Counted from the stretch's first letter, positions 22,601 to 35,644 are shown. The stretch: DNA of 64,000 nucleotides from Tolypocladium sp. Sup5 PDA-1 (GCA_000750105.3 JPHH03000010.1:558001-622000); one strand, 5' to 3'. Notes: a model not told the origin generated them from the sequence alone. Translations and numbers: made by a program.

Positions 22601-24951
22601 CGGATGCGGAATCCATCGAATGCGGAGAGGCCAGCTGTCTGTGTTTCTATCAGACAAAGGCTTGCGCATATCGAACCACGTTGTACGCTGACAGTGGTCA
22701 GGCAAGCGACTCCCGCGGCTGGATACTTATTGTCTGCATCCATGGCACTGCCCACCATTAGGTGCATCCTTGCCTTTAGTGGCAGTGACGAGACTCCCTC
22801 CTGCAGATGCCCATCGGTCGCTACCTTGGGCAGCTGGCAAACATGTAGGGAGTACGGACTACGGAGTGCATCCAGCTACCTTGGCAGGTTGGGCATGAGC
22901 TGGGACATATTGTAGGTGCACAACACATCCATACCTTACTTCTCCGCGGCCTCGTTCAGTCTGTCGACGGTTCCGGCTCCCGTCGCCCGCAAGAGGACAG
23001 AGGCACGACAGATTTTTTTTCTTGTGCTGCCGAGGGCAATTGCCAGCTTCCAGTAAGCACGTCGGCCCTTGCAAACATCCTCCCTCGCCTGCGAGTGTTG
23101 GACTGACCAAACTGCGAGGCCAAGTAACACAGCACGATTTCCTCCATTGGCCCACCCGGTGAAACGATTTCGTCGCCTCTCACACTAGCTTCACGCGGGA
23201 GGCCCCGAGCCGTCCGTTAGTCGGGATCTAACACGCTCTGCCCCATGCGCAACAAGCTCGCGACACCTTCCCGTCGACGTGCGTGTGTACGGACTACCAC
23301 GTACACAGTTGATGTCTCATTTGCCCAGAGAGCATCACCGCTGATCTTTGGACAAAACTCGACTAGCACTTTCGCCAGTGTGAAGTTGAAAGCAGCTGGG
23401 CAAGCGGGGAATGCCGCTGCAATCGTAGGGCATGAAGCTCGACAGCATGCTGGTGGACGAGTCGACATGGGGATCGGGGCGAGACTTGCTGTCGCCCGCA
23501 TCCAGTGATCCACGCCGCTGCGGGAGGGATCAGGGTTCCAGGGCCAACTTGCTCAGGCCCCGGCTCGCGCCATGCGAGGAGCCACGGCAACTCGAGCAAA
23601 CAAACTGCAGACCCGTGACGAAATCTAGCCGTCCCTCCGTCTCGCCCGCAGCTGCTTACAAGTCCCGCAAATGCAGGCAGCCAAGGACACCTAAAGTCTT
23701 GAGCCCGTCAGCACCATCAACGCCGTGGTCAATAGTATCCTGGCAGGTTGGCTCGTATGTGCCAAATTCCTTACTCGTACAGCACCGCCCATATAAGGAA
23801 CACTATTACATGAGGCAGGGCCAGGTTCTGAGTACCGCATGAGCGACCTTGCCCACACGGCTGCATTGCATTCGACAACTTGATCCACCGCCATGCAGAG
23901 GATGCAACCGAGGACGAGCCCGTTTCCTGAACTTGCAGCATGTCGCCGCTCTCCCACAGCCCGGAGCAAGTCAAAATGTGTCAGCAGAGCGTCCCAAGTG
24001 AAAGTTGGTTGGTTGCGGGCGGACGACATGGCTGGGCTAGCTGAGACTGATGCTGGTGAAGCGGTGACTTGGCTGGGGTGGATCATCACCAGCTCCGCCA
24101 GGGCACAGCACGGAGCCGGAGCGCCAGCTCGTTGGGCGGGCACATTGTCAGCCGTCAAATTCAACTGAAGAGACATCAAGTAGTAGCGCCATTGACGCAC
24201 TGTCTGATCTGCGTGCCGAAGACGTACGGGCATCACCATGACTCTTCCGCCAGATGAGCAACAAGCGGTATGTATCTGGCAGTTGGCCTTCAGCAGGACC
24301 TTGCAGTATTCTGGAGGCTGGCGCCGTCCCACAGAAATGCAGGAGACAGGTGACCCAAGCCAAGGTCGTGTCGTCGAGGGTTCCACAGTGATAGTCGCAC
24401 GCAGATGCTGCAGCGCCTGCGCTACGCCGACCCCGACGGGGCCACGCATGAAGTGAAGTCGGCTGTTTGGCGTTGACATGGCTGCGCATGCCGGTCGATG
24501 CATCATCGCCATCGGGAGGACCAGCCACCAGTGGGAGGCGGCCCGCCCTGCGTTGCGTTTGGGGGCGTACAAAGACATGGACAAGCCACTGGAACGCGGA
24601 AGAGCCGCGGCGCGACCGGGACGAGCCTTTGGTACCCCGTGGACAAAAACCATCCAATCCTACGGACTACTGCAACCCAGTCCCTTGTTGTATGTACGAA
24701 GTCCAGGGTACGGAGTGCTCAGTCTCTGTGCAGTGCAAGAAACTTGTTGGTGACAGAGGCTCCGGCTCGTCTGATCCAACCACTTGACTGGCGCTGTCAC
24801 ACAAGTTCCTGGACTCATCGACGGCCAGGATCTCAGCTGGAGACGACGCTGGATCTGATCCCGTGATGGATCATTCGTCCGGCCAAGGCGGAGCCCCGAC
24901 GGAAGTGTGAGCGGCTCAACGGCGCTGGCACAGCTCAGTGGCACCACACGC

Positions 24952-24994
24952 AAACGCCAACGCCAACGCCAACACCAACACCGACACCGACACA
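24952..24994. repeat. Hexanucleotide minisatellite, CAACGC/CAACAC/CGACAC type
   Basis: Consecutive degenerate 6-bp units drift from CAACGC through CAACAC to CGACAC across about seven copies. Confidence 0.85.
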
Positions 24995-27900
24995 GGTACT
25001 TCGTACTACTAACTAGCACTGAGCCGCGTTGGAAGGTCGTCACCGTCGTCACCGCACCATGTTCTCGAGACACGCCACCCGCAATTGCCACCGTCCAAAG
25101 GAGCTGGGCAGCAGATACCGACACAGCGCGCCCTCGCTGGATTGGACGGCGGCGTAGTAGTCGCCGGCGCTAGGGTCTCTCTTGCTGCGGCCAAGTTTCG
25201 GCGCGTTCCCAGACAGTCGGGAGCCACTAGGTGGGTTCCACAAGATGGTTCGCGACACTACGATCCCAGCATCCCATCCTGCTGGTGACCAGTGGGAGTG
25301 CACAGCAGGGACTCTGCGATTGCCCCCAAGTGGAGGGAGTGGCCCACTCGACTTGGCAGCGCAGTTTTTCTCATCGCGTGCCCAGTCGGATGGCGTCAAC
25401 TGCGCGGCACGACACAGACGAGCTGGCAGCCGGGAAAGATCCAGCCCCAATTGCCACGAGGATGGCGCGATCTGAGGGCCCAGACGGAGGGTACGTACGA
25501 AGTAGCGGCTGGCTGAGTAGGAAACTCGCTGAGGCGACCGGCCGCAGGCGGGAGAAGGTTTCATCAACCCCGGTGCTGGCTCTTGGGGTGCCTGCATGCA
25601 AGGCTGCCGAGGTTGGGAAGGTGGCATATGTAGCCCAGCATTGCATGGCATTCACCCCCGTTTCGTTTGCTTTCCTTCCAGCATTGGATGCGGGCTGCGA
25701 CGCCAACACGCAAAATCCTTCTGGGCAAGCTCCAGCCGAACAACTCATTGTCCCGTCCCCTCTTTTCGACACCATCACGCGGGTCCACCCCCTGCGGAAC
25801 GGCGACTGGCCCGAGGCATTGACATCCATCAAACGGCGCAGCATACAGTAGGCGAATCAGGACCTGGAGAGTAGACCTTTGTGATGGGCTGTGGAATGTC
25901 GGGCCGGTACGTCTGTTAATGTCATCATCATGGCACGGCACATTGTCTAGCGGAACTGCATACGAAGTAGGAAGCACATCGAGTCATCGACCATGTCTGG
26001 GGCCAAGCACGGTGGGAATCTCGCGAAATCGATGACAATTCAAAGGCTGCCACCACTGGACAAGCCTGATCTCTGCGGCGGTGTTCTGGACACTCAGAGA
26101 CGTCGTTCTGGCCTTGTCCAAAACACGTAGACCAGCTGCGTTGCAATTCTCAAAGGTCTGCATACGACGCTGGGTGCTGTTCGTCCGTTGGCTGCCTCAC
26201 ACTTGGTTTCCCCCAATGTTTCCGTGCGCCACACACAAACAACAAGTCAAAACTTGAGTTCCGTCGGAGCTGAACAGAATACTCCGTGTTATGGTTCATT
26301 CATCGCACACAGCTCACCCTCCCTCTGTCTGTCAACCCCTGCTTGGGCTGTCGTCTCGGCTGGCAGCTAGCGGACAGAGTCAAGCAAGTTGAGTTGAGAT
26401 ACTGTGGCGAGACAGTACCACGAGTGCGCGTGCCTGTCGGCCCGTCCGTCTGGCTGCACGGAATACTACTCGTGAGAACTACTACTCCATACGCAGCCAA
26501 CCAGGATGTTTCCCGCTGCTCCCGCGCGGGAGGAGCGGGTTTAACCGCACTGCATATTGACAGGGCCACGGGAACTCGTTGGCGTGGGTTCGTCTTGCGT
26601 CGTTTTCACATACGCCGAAGCCACGCCTGGTAGCAGGGGAGAATTGCTGGCCCCAACAACGTCAGTGAGTGAGTGGAGAGAAAACGATCTACTGTGCAGA
26701 GTGCGCTGAAGATAATGCGGTCCATTTGCAGCGAGGGGCGGTGATTGCGGGATCCCGCCGTTGAAGCACCGGCTGACGATCACCGAGCTTCCGCTTTCGG
26801 CGAGCCTTTGACTCGAGATACGATGGGATCATCAAGTTCTGCGCGGCAAAGATGAAGAGCGCCTCATTATCAGCCTTCGCTACTTCGTGGGTCGAAGATG
26901 GCAGCCCTGTGTGAAGCACCTCATGTTGCCAGCCCATCGAAAGAGGTTGTATCACCTCATCCGGCATCATCTCCTAGTCGGCGAGGTTTGATCAAGGACC
27001 GGGCGGACGCGGGAAACCGAGACGATGCGATGCGCAGGCGTACGAAGCACTGGTTTCCCGTCCCCAGTTCGCACGTACAATGCCTGCCAGGATCCATACC
27101 GAGACGGGGCGAAGCGTGCCCCATCCCGTGTGTCCGGATGCAAGACGATGGATCCAGCCATCTGCAGTGAAACATGGGACCTGGGAGGTGATGCCGTCGA
27201 CAACAGGGCAGGGGCGCGGCCAGCATCAGCATCAGCAGCGGCGCAGGCAAAGTTTACCATGGAAGTCCGCTGTGCGCCCACCTGATTTCAGGCTGTACCC
27301 GTCCGCTTTTCCAAATCAAGGACAGCCACCCCATGCGTGCAGCTGATGGCCACGCCAGCCGTGAGCCTAGGAGCCGCGGACCCCACAAAAGGCGACGCAT
27401 CCCAGGAGCATGGCTGACCTGTCAGATTCCCGAACGCCATTGCCATCCTGGCAAGCCATGAGCCAGTGACAACAGATCGCCGGACCCAGAGCGTGGGAAT
27501 GGGTCGGGCTCCTTCCGCTAGCCTCCCAGCTAGGAGGCCGGCCCTCGACGATGCGAATAGGGTGGCGTGACGCATAATGCCCTCTCTGTTGCCTTTCCAC
27601 GGCGGCGCTGGGAACAAGCGTACAGGCTGCGTTCTAATGGCGGCGCTGGCTTTCTGTTCCGGTGCGTCAGCTTGTACGAGTATGCAGGCAGGTGGGTGAT
27701 GAACCTGCATACAACGACGGCTAGGAGGATGAGGATTGCATGGAGTAGTACATACCAGGCAGGGCAGAGGCTGTGGGTTGTATTGCAGGACGACGAGCTG
27801 CCGCTCGACGTGGTAAAACGGGCCCCTCGACGGGTAGCAGACGGGACACGCCGCCGGGACCGTTGGCAACGGAGATCCGCTGGCCTGAGGGTCGATAAAC

Positions 27901-28619
27901 AAGAAACTCCAATACTATGGAAAGGAGGTTGCGAGAGGGACATGTACGACGTGACATTCGGGGGTTCTGGGTCTTGTGGAGAGGCCCGTGATGGTCTGGG
28001 GGACCGGGCCTGGAACGAATTGCGGCACGTTCTTTCATCTGTCTAACACCCGATCGCAGACATCAACCCGCCTCTGCTACGAAGCGGGGCTGCCTACATG
28101 TCGGGTAAGAGCCTTGGCCCGACCGACCATTGCAGAGTTGGAGGTTGAAATAGGATACTAGCCGAGCCAAGCGCACATACGAGGCTTCCAACAAGCCGCG
28201 GGTGGGCGGTGTGAGAAGCGCGCCGTGGATGTGCGGTGACGTGAGGTGCGGAGGTCAGAGGTGGTGAGATGCAACGGTGAGTGGTGACGAGGTCCTTGCA
28301 TTGGCCGCCGACGGGATCCCTGCGGCGGAACCTAAGCGGCCCCTGGCGGCGACGCCCGCTGTGTCCTGCGCCAGTAGCGGCGCTCGTAGCCCGCCATCTC
28401 CAGGCGCCGCAGTGGCCTCCGCGCTGGCCTCGGCACACGGTGGAGCCGCCCTGCCTCGGGCTGCTCTCCAGACTCCAGTAACAGCCGGGTCCCTGGAACC
28501 CAACGGGGACAGCTAACGCGTGCTAAATTAGCCCGCGAGGGACCACCAGACCACCCGACCCGAGCCCTCATCCGCGATCGAGCCAGCAGCCGGCCTGGCC
28601 CGGTCCACAGAACGGCGTG

Positions 28620-28643
28620 CACGTACGGAGTAGTCCGTACGTG
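28620..28643. repeat. Perfect inverted repeat containing TACGGAGTA
   Basis: The arms CACGTACGGA and TCCGTACGTG (10 bp each, exact complements) are separated by GTAG. The left arm plus spacer contains the dispersed motif TACGGAGTA. Confidence 0.9.
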
Positions 28644-30646
28644 TGAGCGATATGGAGGCTGGAGGCGAAAGTAACATGAAGCAGATTGGTGATGCAAGTT
28701 GAGCGAGGCAGACGTCTACCTCCGGTGCCTTGCTGAAGGCGACTTTGCGCCATTATCAAGCCGTGACCGTTGCCGCCTTCCTCGACGTGCACTTTGCCCG
28801 GGCCATCCTTCTTCCTCGCCTCCGTCCTCTCCACCAGCACCTCAACTCGGTCAGCCCCTGCGATCACGCGGCACGACAGCACTGCATCGTCATCTCTGCC
28901 TGACTCGGCACCTCGACAGCTTCCGCCCTTAGTCGTGGCCCTCGTGTCGCCACGCCGACTCGGCCATTTCCGAGAGCGCGCGTCAGGATACTCCGTAGAG
29001 CTTGGCGTGTCGCTCAGCGTCTCTGCGCGTTCTGAGCGAGCACCTGCTCTGCCGCATCCGTCCCCCTTCCCCGCCAAAGCGCAGAGCCGGAACGGGCAGG
29101 GCAGTGGCCAAACAACAAACCTTGTGACCGCCCCTTGGAAACGAAACGATGGGGCAGACGAAGGGGCCGATTATTCGCTTATTGCGGGAACTACTGCGAG
29201 GCAGACGTTGCGGGCGTCCGAGGCAAGGCTCCGTGCACGCCGGGAGAAACGACGGCGCTTTTTACAAAGGACTCTCGGACCGTCTGGCGGCGGCTGCTGT
29301 GTTGCGCTGTCATCGTGTGGTGGTGGCTTCGTTCGGTCTTGTCCGACCAGTAGTCGCTCAGTCAGCGCCCGTTGCGTCCGCCGTTGTGGCCCGCGAAGAG
29401 CGAGGCCGGCACGAGCCGGTGCAGCCGAACGCGGCTCTGACCTGGGGCATTGCAACGGCAGGGAGGCATCGCCAAAAGCGGGCGAAGAGAAGCCAGACGG
29501 GTCCAACAGCGCTTGCTTGGTGGACGAGGGGGTTTGCTTTGGCATTGACGCACGGCAAGGGCCAACGCTGATCGGGATCGCGGCCGCAACGCAAGATTCG
29601 CGAGAGTTGAGGCATAGAGAACAGCCTGGTGGCTGCCGCCGGGACCAACGCCACGGTGATATCGCCAGCAAAACGCAGCAGGGACACGTCACACGACGCG
29701 GTCCACAGAGAGCTCTGAAGCCATCGTCGTTGGCTTCACAGCCCAGTGCCATTGTGCCCGGAGGGACTGGCACGCACGGCTGAAAAGGTATTGGATATCA
29801 GTCGCTCCGACGTTGTCGACGCAGCGTGCATACCGGGACGGGACGGCTCGCCCGACGGTCGCCGGCAGTTGACCAAGACAACCGCGGTTTTGTTCTAATT
29901 TTCGCTACCCGGCCAAAGACGCTTGCAGCGTTTCGAGTGCTACTCTCCTGCAGCGAGGCTGGCGAGCATCACGCAGGCCGCGAGTTTGCTGGGGGACTGG
30001 GGTCCGGATGCTGCAGCGCCCACAGCGCACGACATTTGACCTCGACGATGCGCATCTGACCGTCTTGCAGAAAGATGCACGACAGGAGTGAGTTGTTGCC
30101 CCGAGACGAGTGCGCCTCGGCCCGCACGCCAAAACGGAGAGCCGCGACGGCGACTGACGACAGAAGCAGGCCACATTTGCATTGCAGAGCAGTCTGAACA
30201 GAGCAGAGAAGCGCGACGTCGGCGCCAACGACGAAGACACACCACCCACCCATCCATCCGCCATCGTCAATCGACACCATTACCACCACTACCTCCTACC
30301 TACCACTGCGACCCGTACCAAGACACCCCTGCAGCGGCTGCCGGCCTACCACAAGCCCAGCTGCAGCTAAGGCAAAGGGAAGAAAAGGGCACTAGCGACT
30401 AGCGGGGGGACAGGGGCGCTCCAGGGTTCAGCCCAGACCAGGACCCAGGACCCAGCAGCAAGCACACTGCTCGTGCAGCCTGCGGCCGCCTCTGCAGCCA
30501 ACCCGCTGTCGGGAACGCGCGCCGCCTCGGGACCCCAGACGGATTTCTGAATCGTTTATTTATTAGCGGGAGGGGCCCGCGCCTTCTGGGTGGGAAAAGG
30601 CAAACGCCGCCGTCACGACGGGCTTTGGGCTTAGGCTTTTGGGGCC

Positions 30647-30700
30647 CATCCATCCATCCATCCATCCATCCTTCCAACCATCCATCCCTCGTCCGTCCGT

Positions 30701-30736
<36 letters not shown>
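30647..30736. repeat. Adjacent tetranucleotide microsatellites (CATC)n and (CCAG)9
   Basis: About six CATC units occupy 30647-30670. Degenerate CATC/GTCC units follow, then nine CCAG units at 30701-30736. Confidence 0.9.
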
Positions 30737-30737
<1 letters not shown>

Positions 30738-30988
30738 AAGCAGCGTCCGTCATCACAATCTCGCTCGTGTGTGCTGCTTGTTTGCCTTGTGCTGACGGAA
30801 CACATCTCCCTCTACTCCGTACTCCGTACGGATACCTCCAAGTAAGTACCGCATCTACAAATACTACGGATACTGCTCCTACGCACGAGCGCACGCCCCC
30901 TTCTCTCGTGTTCCTGTCGTCTCGCCTCTCCCCTCGCCTCTCTCTCTCCCCTCACCTGTTCCCTTCTTGCGCTTTCGACCCAACTTAC

Positions 30989-33900
30989 ATGCCGCCTCAG
31001 TCCAACAGCAGCTGGCCAGAGGTAAGCAAGCAAGCACCTTTCCGAGTCTATTCCCATCCCTCTTACACAGCCCCCCGGCCCATCCCTGCCTCCCTTCCTT
31101 GCGTTTCCCTCGGCCCCGCGCCGTGTCGTCACCTTCACCACCGAGTCGACGTTCCATCAGCAGAGCAGGGCTCGTGGGAAAAAGCTTCTTTCGCACTCTC
31201 GCACTGTACCCGCTGGAACCGGGCACCCACCATCACCACAGGTTGGGACACATACCCAACCTGGGTGTCTCGACACACGCCCCCCCTCCTTTGTTTCTCA
31301 TTCCGTGCTCGCTCTCAACCTTTGTTGCCAACACACGCCACGCACGCACACGCACACGCACAGCAGAAACAGCGCAGCACAACGCAGCACGGAGGAGAGC
31401 GCAGGCACTCACCACACCTCTCAGACCCCCCGAGCCTGCCCCAGAATCTGCCGGCTCTCGTGGACGTCTGCCACCCATTTCCTCGACGCGTGAGTAGGCG
31501 GACTTGCTTGCTTGCTTCCTGGCGCCGGGGCGTCGGCTCCTCCAGACGTGAAGCGAGAGAGCGCTTGGGCGCGGCAGACTTGCTCGCCGACCGTCACTCC
31601 CATTCCCCTTCTCTGCCATCCCCCCGTCACATCACGGGTCGTTGCGGCGACACGGTATCCAGGCCCAAGAGACTGTCTTCTGCCTGCCTCGCTTACTGGC
31701 CTCTGCATCCGTCCCGCTGGGTCGCGCCAAACTGCTAGTTTGCAGCAGCGCTCAGCCATCAAACCCACCCACACACCCACCCGTCAAACCCCGTTCCATC
31801 ACAGTCAAGAGAGAGTGCTTCTTCCGTCATCACGAACCACAAGACAAGCGGCAGTTGTTGTTCTCGGCGTCATCGTTCTGTATGCGGCTGCCAAAGTCGT
31901 GTCTTTGCCGTCCAGTCTCCTGCGAACACACACTCTAACATACATGTGGTTGCAGCACGCCATATAGCATACAGACGCACACAGCCTCCCCCGAGGCCTT
32001 CTATCTTTGTCTGTCGGCCCAACACCGGTCTGATCGCGCGGATTGGGAGCAAGGCCAGGTACGTAAGGCTCACATCATGGCATAACTCTCTCTTTCTGTC
32101 ATCTTGCAATCGCAACCTCGAAGTCGGAGGAACGCGGCGAAGCCGCATTGATGACGGGCGCCAAATGGCATCGCGTGGCTGGCCCGAACTCTCCGCAAAG
32201 CGCCCTCTGCCCTGCTGTTAGCTGCGGAACTCGCCGTTTGTATTCGCGATTCGTTGAGGGGCATGAGGCGGCGGCTGTGTTCGAGCATGCTGTTGGGCGC
32301 AGAACCAACAGCTTTGGCTGCGAGCGAAGCCGCCTCCTTGAGAATCAGTCTGCTGGGTTGGACGAGATGACCTCATGAATGCCATGAAGCCAAACTGGCA
32401 CGCCACAAGACGGCGGCAGCGGGCTCTGTGGAGTGACTCCCAACGGCACTCGCCGCGCATGCAAGTGCAGCGAGGCAAAGGGAGAAGGGAGGGAGGCGCC
32501 TCTACCGGCGGGCCGTGGATGACTCCACGAGCCCAATGTCAACTCGCAGTCGCATTTCGTGCGGCAAGGACCAAAAGTCTAACATGCTCGCGCAGGACAA
32601 CGATCACGTATACTACACGCTTCGTGCAGACAGGCGCTGTTGTGCTGTTGCCCCTGCGCCCCGGAACGGAAGCAGGCAAAGGCAACACAGAGAGAGCGGC
32701 GCGGCCCAAAACAGCCAGCTTCCGGCCGCATCAGGCAGACTGGGCGCCCCTTGTTGCTCGTCAGGCTCTACTCTTGCTGTTCCCTACGTCTCTCTTCTAC
32801 CAAGCAAGGACGGGTAGGGAGGCCATCTGGACTGGAGAGACGCCCCCTTTCACGCGCCGTCGTCGTGGAGCAGCATGTCAGTTTGATCGTCTCGGCCTGC
32901 CAGACCAGACTTCAACCTCGTCTCTGCCCTGCTGCCTCTGTCGGCTTTACTCCCACGACTAGCTCGACTGGGAACGGCACGACGCCGGGCCATCCGTCCG
33001 TCGCTACATTCCCGTCCGCTGGGTTCCCATGCCTTTGCCCTCCCCTCCACACCCCCACCAGGGCCGCCGCTACTACGACAAGTACTCCGTACTTTACCTT
33101 GCCTCGCCCACACAGCACCACACAGCACCACGCACCGGCGCTACGGCCTAACAAGCCTCCACTAACTTTGTCCACTGGAGCCCCTCCCCCCTCCAGCTTC
33201 CAGCTGTCTGCCTGCCCACCGTTTGCGCCCACCAGCAGCCGCAGACCAGCGCGGGCCACCCGACCCGACCTTCGGGCGCCTGGGCTCACTGGCCGCCGCC
33301 AACTGGGACCCCATCCCTCCACTGAACCCGCCTGGGCCGCTCCCCAGGCACTACGACGACCACTGAAAAGTGGCCACCGCCTCCCCTCCAGCAGCAAAAC
33401 CCCGACCCTCAGCACCCGTTCCTTCCACTACCTGCCCTCCACCCACCCCCTGCGCTGCTGGTACTTGTACCTTCTCACCTCCGACACCACACGCCTCTGC
33501 CCAACCCAACTTCTTCCTTCCCTCTTCCACCGCATCTCCCCTCCACCTCCACAGCCAAAAACTCGGATCGCGACCACGATTTCGGTTCGGCCCTGCAGCG
33601 ACGCGAGACTCTGCATTGGCCCTGACCCTGCCTGCATCCGGCCCTTGGATCACCTGTAGACCTGCGGAGGCCTTTTTCCCGCACCGCGCGGCGTCGGGTT
33701 GATTGCGCTTGCTCGCTCCCTGCCGTATACTCGGGAACGTCCCGCATCACCCCTCGCCCTCCCACTTCGTCTCGCCCCTCAAACGCCGACGCAGCGCAGC
33801 CCTTGGCCACGTCCAAGGACACCTCCTCTGCCTCCTCCCTGGGTCAACCTTGACGACGAGTAGACGGGCCCTCTCACTATTTACGCTCGCCGCCAGCGCA

Positions 33901-34057
33901 AAGGCAGCCTCGCGCCTCGTCAGCGGCAGCCTGACTACCCAATGCGCCGTTGCCGTCTCGCCGTCGACCAGTTTTAAGCAGGAGTAATCGTTGGAACCAT
34001 CTCGGCCTGCTGCCCCGACAGAGGCCGCTTGCGCACCTCAGCGTGGACAGGCATAGC
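30989..34057 (+). promoter_or_regulatory. Long pyrimidine-rich upstream region of the Zn2Cys6 gene
   Basis: About 3 kb dominated by C/T-rich runs, which translate as Pro/Ser/Thr-rich nonsense. Such tracts typify promoters and long 5' leaders of fungal regulatory genes. A possible short first exon starts with ATG at 30989 (MPPQSNSSWPE) and ends at a strong donor, GAG|GTAAGC (31022), but I cannot place its acceptor. One TACTCCGTA copy is at 33083-33091. No protein gene is supported between 31.1 and 34.05 kb. Confidence 0.45.
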
Positions 34058-35555
34058 ATGGCCGACGACCGCCATCGCCTCGACCGTCCTCAGCAGATTC
34101 ACCCCGAGGACAAGCACCACCAGCCTTCATCATCCCGCTTCCCGCCAGGACCACCCCCTTCCGCCGAGGACCACCAACAGTCCCGGCGCTCCGCCGAGGC
34201 TCCTCGACCCGGCATGGCCGCAGCCGTGACTCTTCCCTCGATCCACGAGGCGCGCCCTCCTGCGGGCTACGGTTCGCAGGCGCCGCCGCCGCCGCCTACA
34301 GGCCGTGGCTACGCCCACGACCCCCGTTACGCGGCATCGCCAAACGCCGTCAACGGCTATCCTCCACCTTCGGCCGGCCAGCAACCCCCGTCCACCTACC
34401 TACCGCCATTGCAAACTAACCCGGGTGACCCGCGATCGCCCGCGTACCCGCCCCCGGAACAGCGAGGGTACTACGATGACCGACGACCTCCTCCGGGCCA
34501 GTATCCTCCTGACCCTCACCAGCCGCATCACCCGCCGCAGCAGTACGCAGGCGAAGGGTACTACTACCGTGGACCACCCCCTGGAGCCGTCCCGCCGAAT
34601 GGTTACGCCCGCCCGCCGCAGGGCGTGTACCAGGAGTACGCCCAGGCAGCCGGCGGTGTGCCGGGCATGGCCCAGGCTGCTCCCCGCCAGCGAACTTCCA
34701 TTGCCTGCCGATACTGTCGGAAGCGAAAGGTGGGTTCTGCGCTCAAGTGTAGTCGAAGAGCTGTTGCGGGGCATCATGGCTGACCTGTCTTTCTAGATCC
34801 GGTGCAGCGGCTACCAGAACACGCCAGGCGGCAAATGCCAGAACTGTGCCCGCATGAACCAGGAATGCATATTCCAGCCAGTCTCGAGCTCGAGCTCGAC
34901 GGCTTTTATCCCTGTGTCTGCGGTTCCAGGTGGAGTGCCGCCGGGCACCCAGCTGTTTGGCGCATACGGACAGCCCCTGGCTCCCAGCTCTGTGCCGGTT
35001 GCTCACCCTTACCCGCCGCCGCACCACGCTGGGCCTGCGCCGGCAGGGCCTCCTCCAAACTACTACTCGCAGCCACAGCCAACGCAGTCGCCCACCGAGT
35101 CGTTCTCGTCCTACGGCGACGAAGCTTCGCAAGTTGCTGGTAGACGCCGACGCCGAACGCCGGAGGAGCAAAACGAAAGTTACAGGCTGCCTCCCCCGCG
35201 AGGAGGGGCGACAGAGGACGAGTCTCGACGGAGATCGCCTGCCGAGTTTTCCAACAACAGCAGCCCCGGCGGACTGGCCCATCTCCCCTATCAGGGCGCT
35301 CGACAGAGCCCTCGCAGCACGGGAGCGGTTCCCCAACCCCCGGCCCAAGGCGGGCGTTCTCCAGGCGCGCAAAACGAGTCGAGCGGTGCATCGACGCCTG
35401 CAGGGAAGCAGGCGCCCCCGACAAGCCAGCCGCAGAATTCTTCTTCAGTCATGAGCCTGAGCAACCTCGTGGAGAAGAACGACATCGATAGGACGATGAT
35501 CGACCGCTTGAACCGCCCCCGGGACACCAAGGGCGGAGCAAACGGTTCTCGCTAA
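34058..35555 (+). CDS. Zn2Cys6 transcription factor, Pro/Tyr-rich, internal zinc cluster
   Basis: Two exons, 34058-34729 and 34797-35555, with a 67-bp intron (34730-34796; GTGGGT...CTAG, phase 0) inside the zinc cluster. The product is 476 aa. Residues 1-210 are disordered and rich in Pro, Gln and Tyr. The binuclear zinc cluster at about 216-245 has spacing CX2CX6CX10CX2CX6C (ACRYCRKRK, IRCSGY, QNCARMNQEC). The rest is again Pro/Ser-rich with an RRRRR stretch (nuclear-localisation type) at about 342-346 and a short conserved-looking C-terminal motif (MSLSNLVEKNDIDRTMIDRL, 20 residues). There is no fungal-specific TF middle-homology domain, so it is probably a small DNA-binding regulator with low-complexity activation regions. 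Target genes are unknown. The reading frame could extend upstream through near-cognate codons, but this ATG is the first good one. Confidence 0.9.
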
Positions 35556-35628
35556 AAGGACGAAAGATCGAGCTGGGCCAGGAAGTGCTACGGAGAGAGG
35601 AAAATACTTCAAGACGACAACCCTTCCT

Positions 35629-35644
35629 AAAAAAAAAAAAAAAA
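35629..35644. repeat. A16 homopolymer near the 3' end of the Zn2Cys6 gene
   Basis: Sixteen adenines start 74 bases after the stop codon. This could be a genomic oligo(A) run, or an assembly artefact from a transcript tail. Confidence 0.8.

Larger units (their letters stand above)
16402..30988. other. Gene-poor region of about 14.6 kb
   Basis: No recognisable protein domain, rRNA or tRNA is seen on either strand. The longest frames (19270-20220, 23691-24653, 28770-29783) read as compositionally random Arg/Ala/Pro/Ser-rich sequence, and each overlaps equally long frames on other strands. The region carries microsatellites (19630-19644, 24952-24994, 30647-30736), several copies of the TACGGAGTA motif and a 10-bp-arm inverted repeat at 28620-28643. 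The GC content looks ordinary, so it is not a classic RIP-degraded AT-rich island. It could hold lncRNAs, decayed genes or very long UTRs. Confidence 0.55.

Noticed and set aside
23691..24653. 320-codon minus-strand frame
   Set aside because: Residue mix rich in Arg/Ala/Ser/Pro with no pattern; overlapping frames on both strands are as long.
28770..29783. 337-codon plus-strand frame
   Set aside because: Compositionally random Arg/Ser-rich translation in a GC-rich region; no ATG-linked homology.
32345..32542. Minus frame ending HGIHEVISSNPAD, reminiscent of translated tRNA genes
   Set aside because: I looked for A and B boxes and paired acceptor arms and found no convincing tRNA cloverleaf.
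32640..33659. 339-codon Pro/Ser/Thr-rich plus frame
   Set aside because: Explained by C/T-rich leader sequence; no start context or domain.
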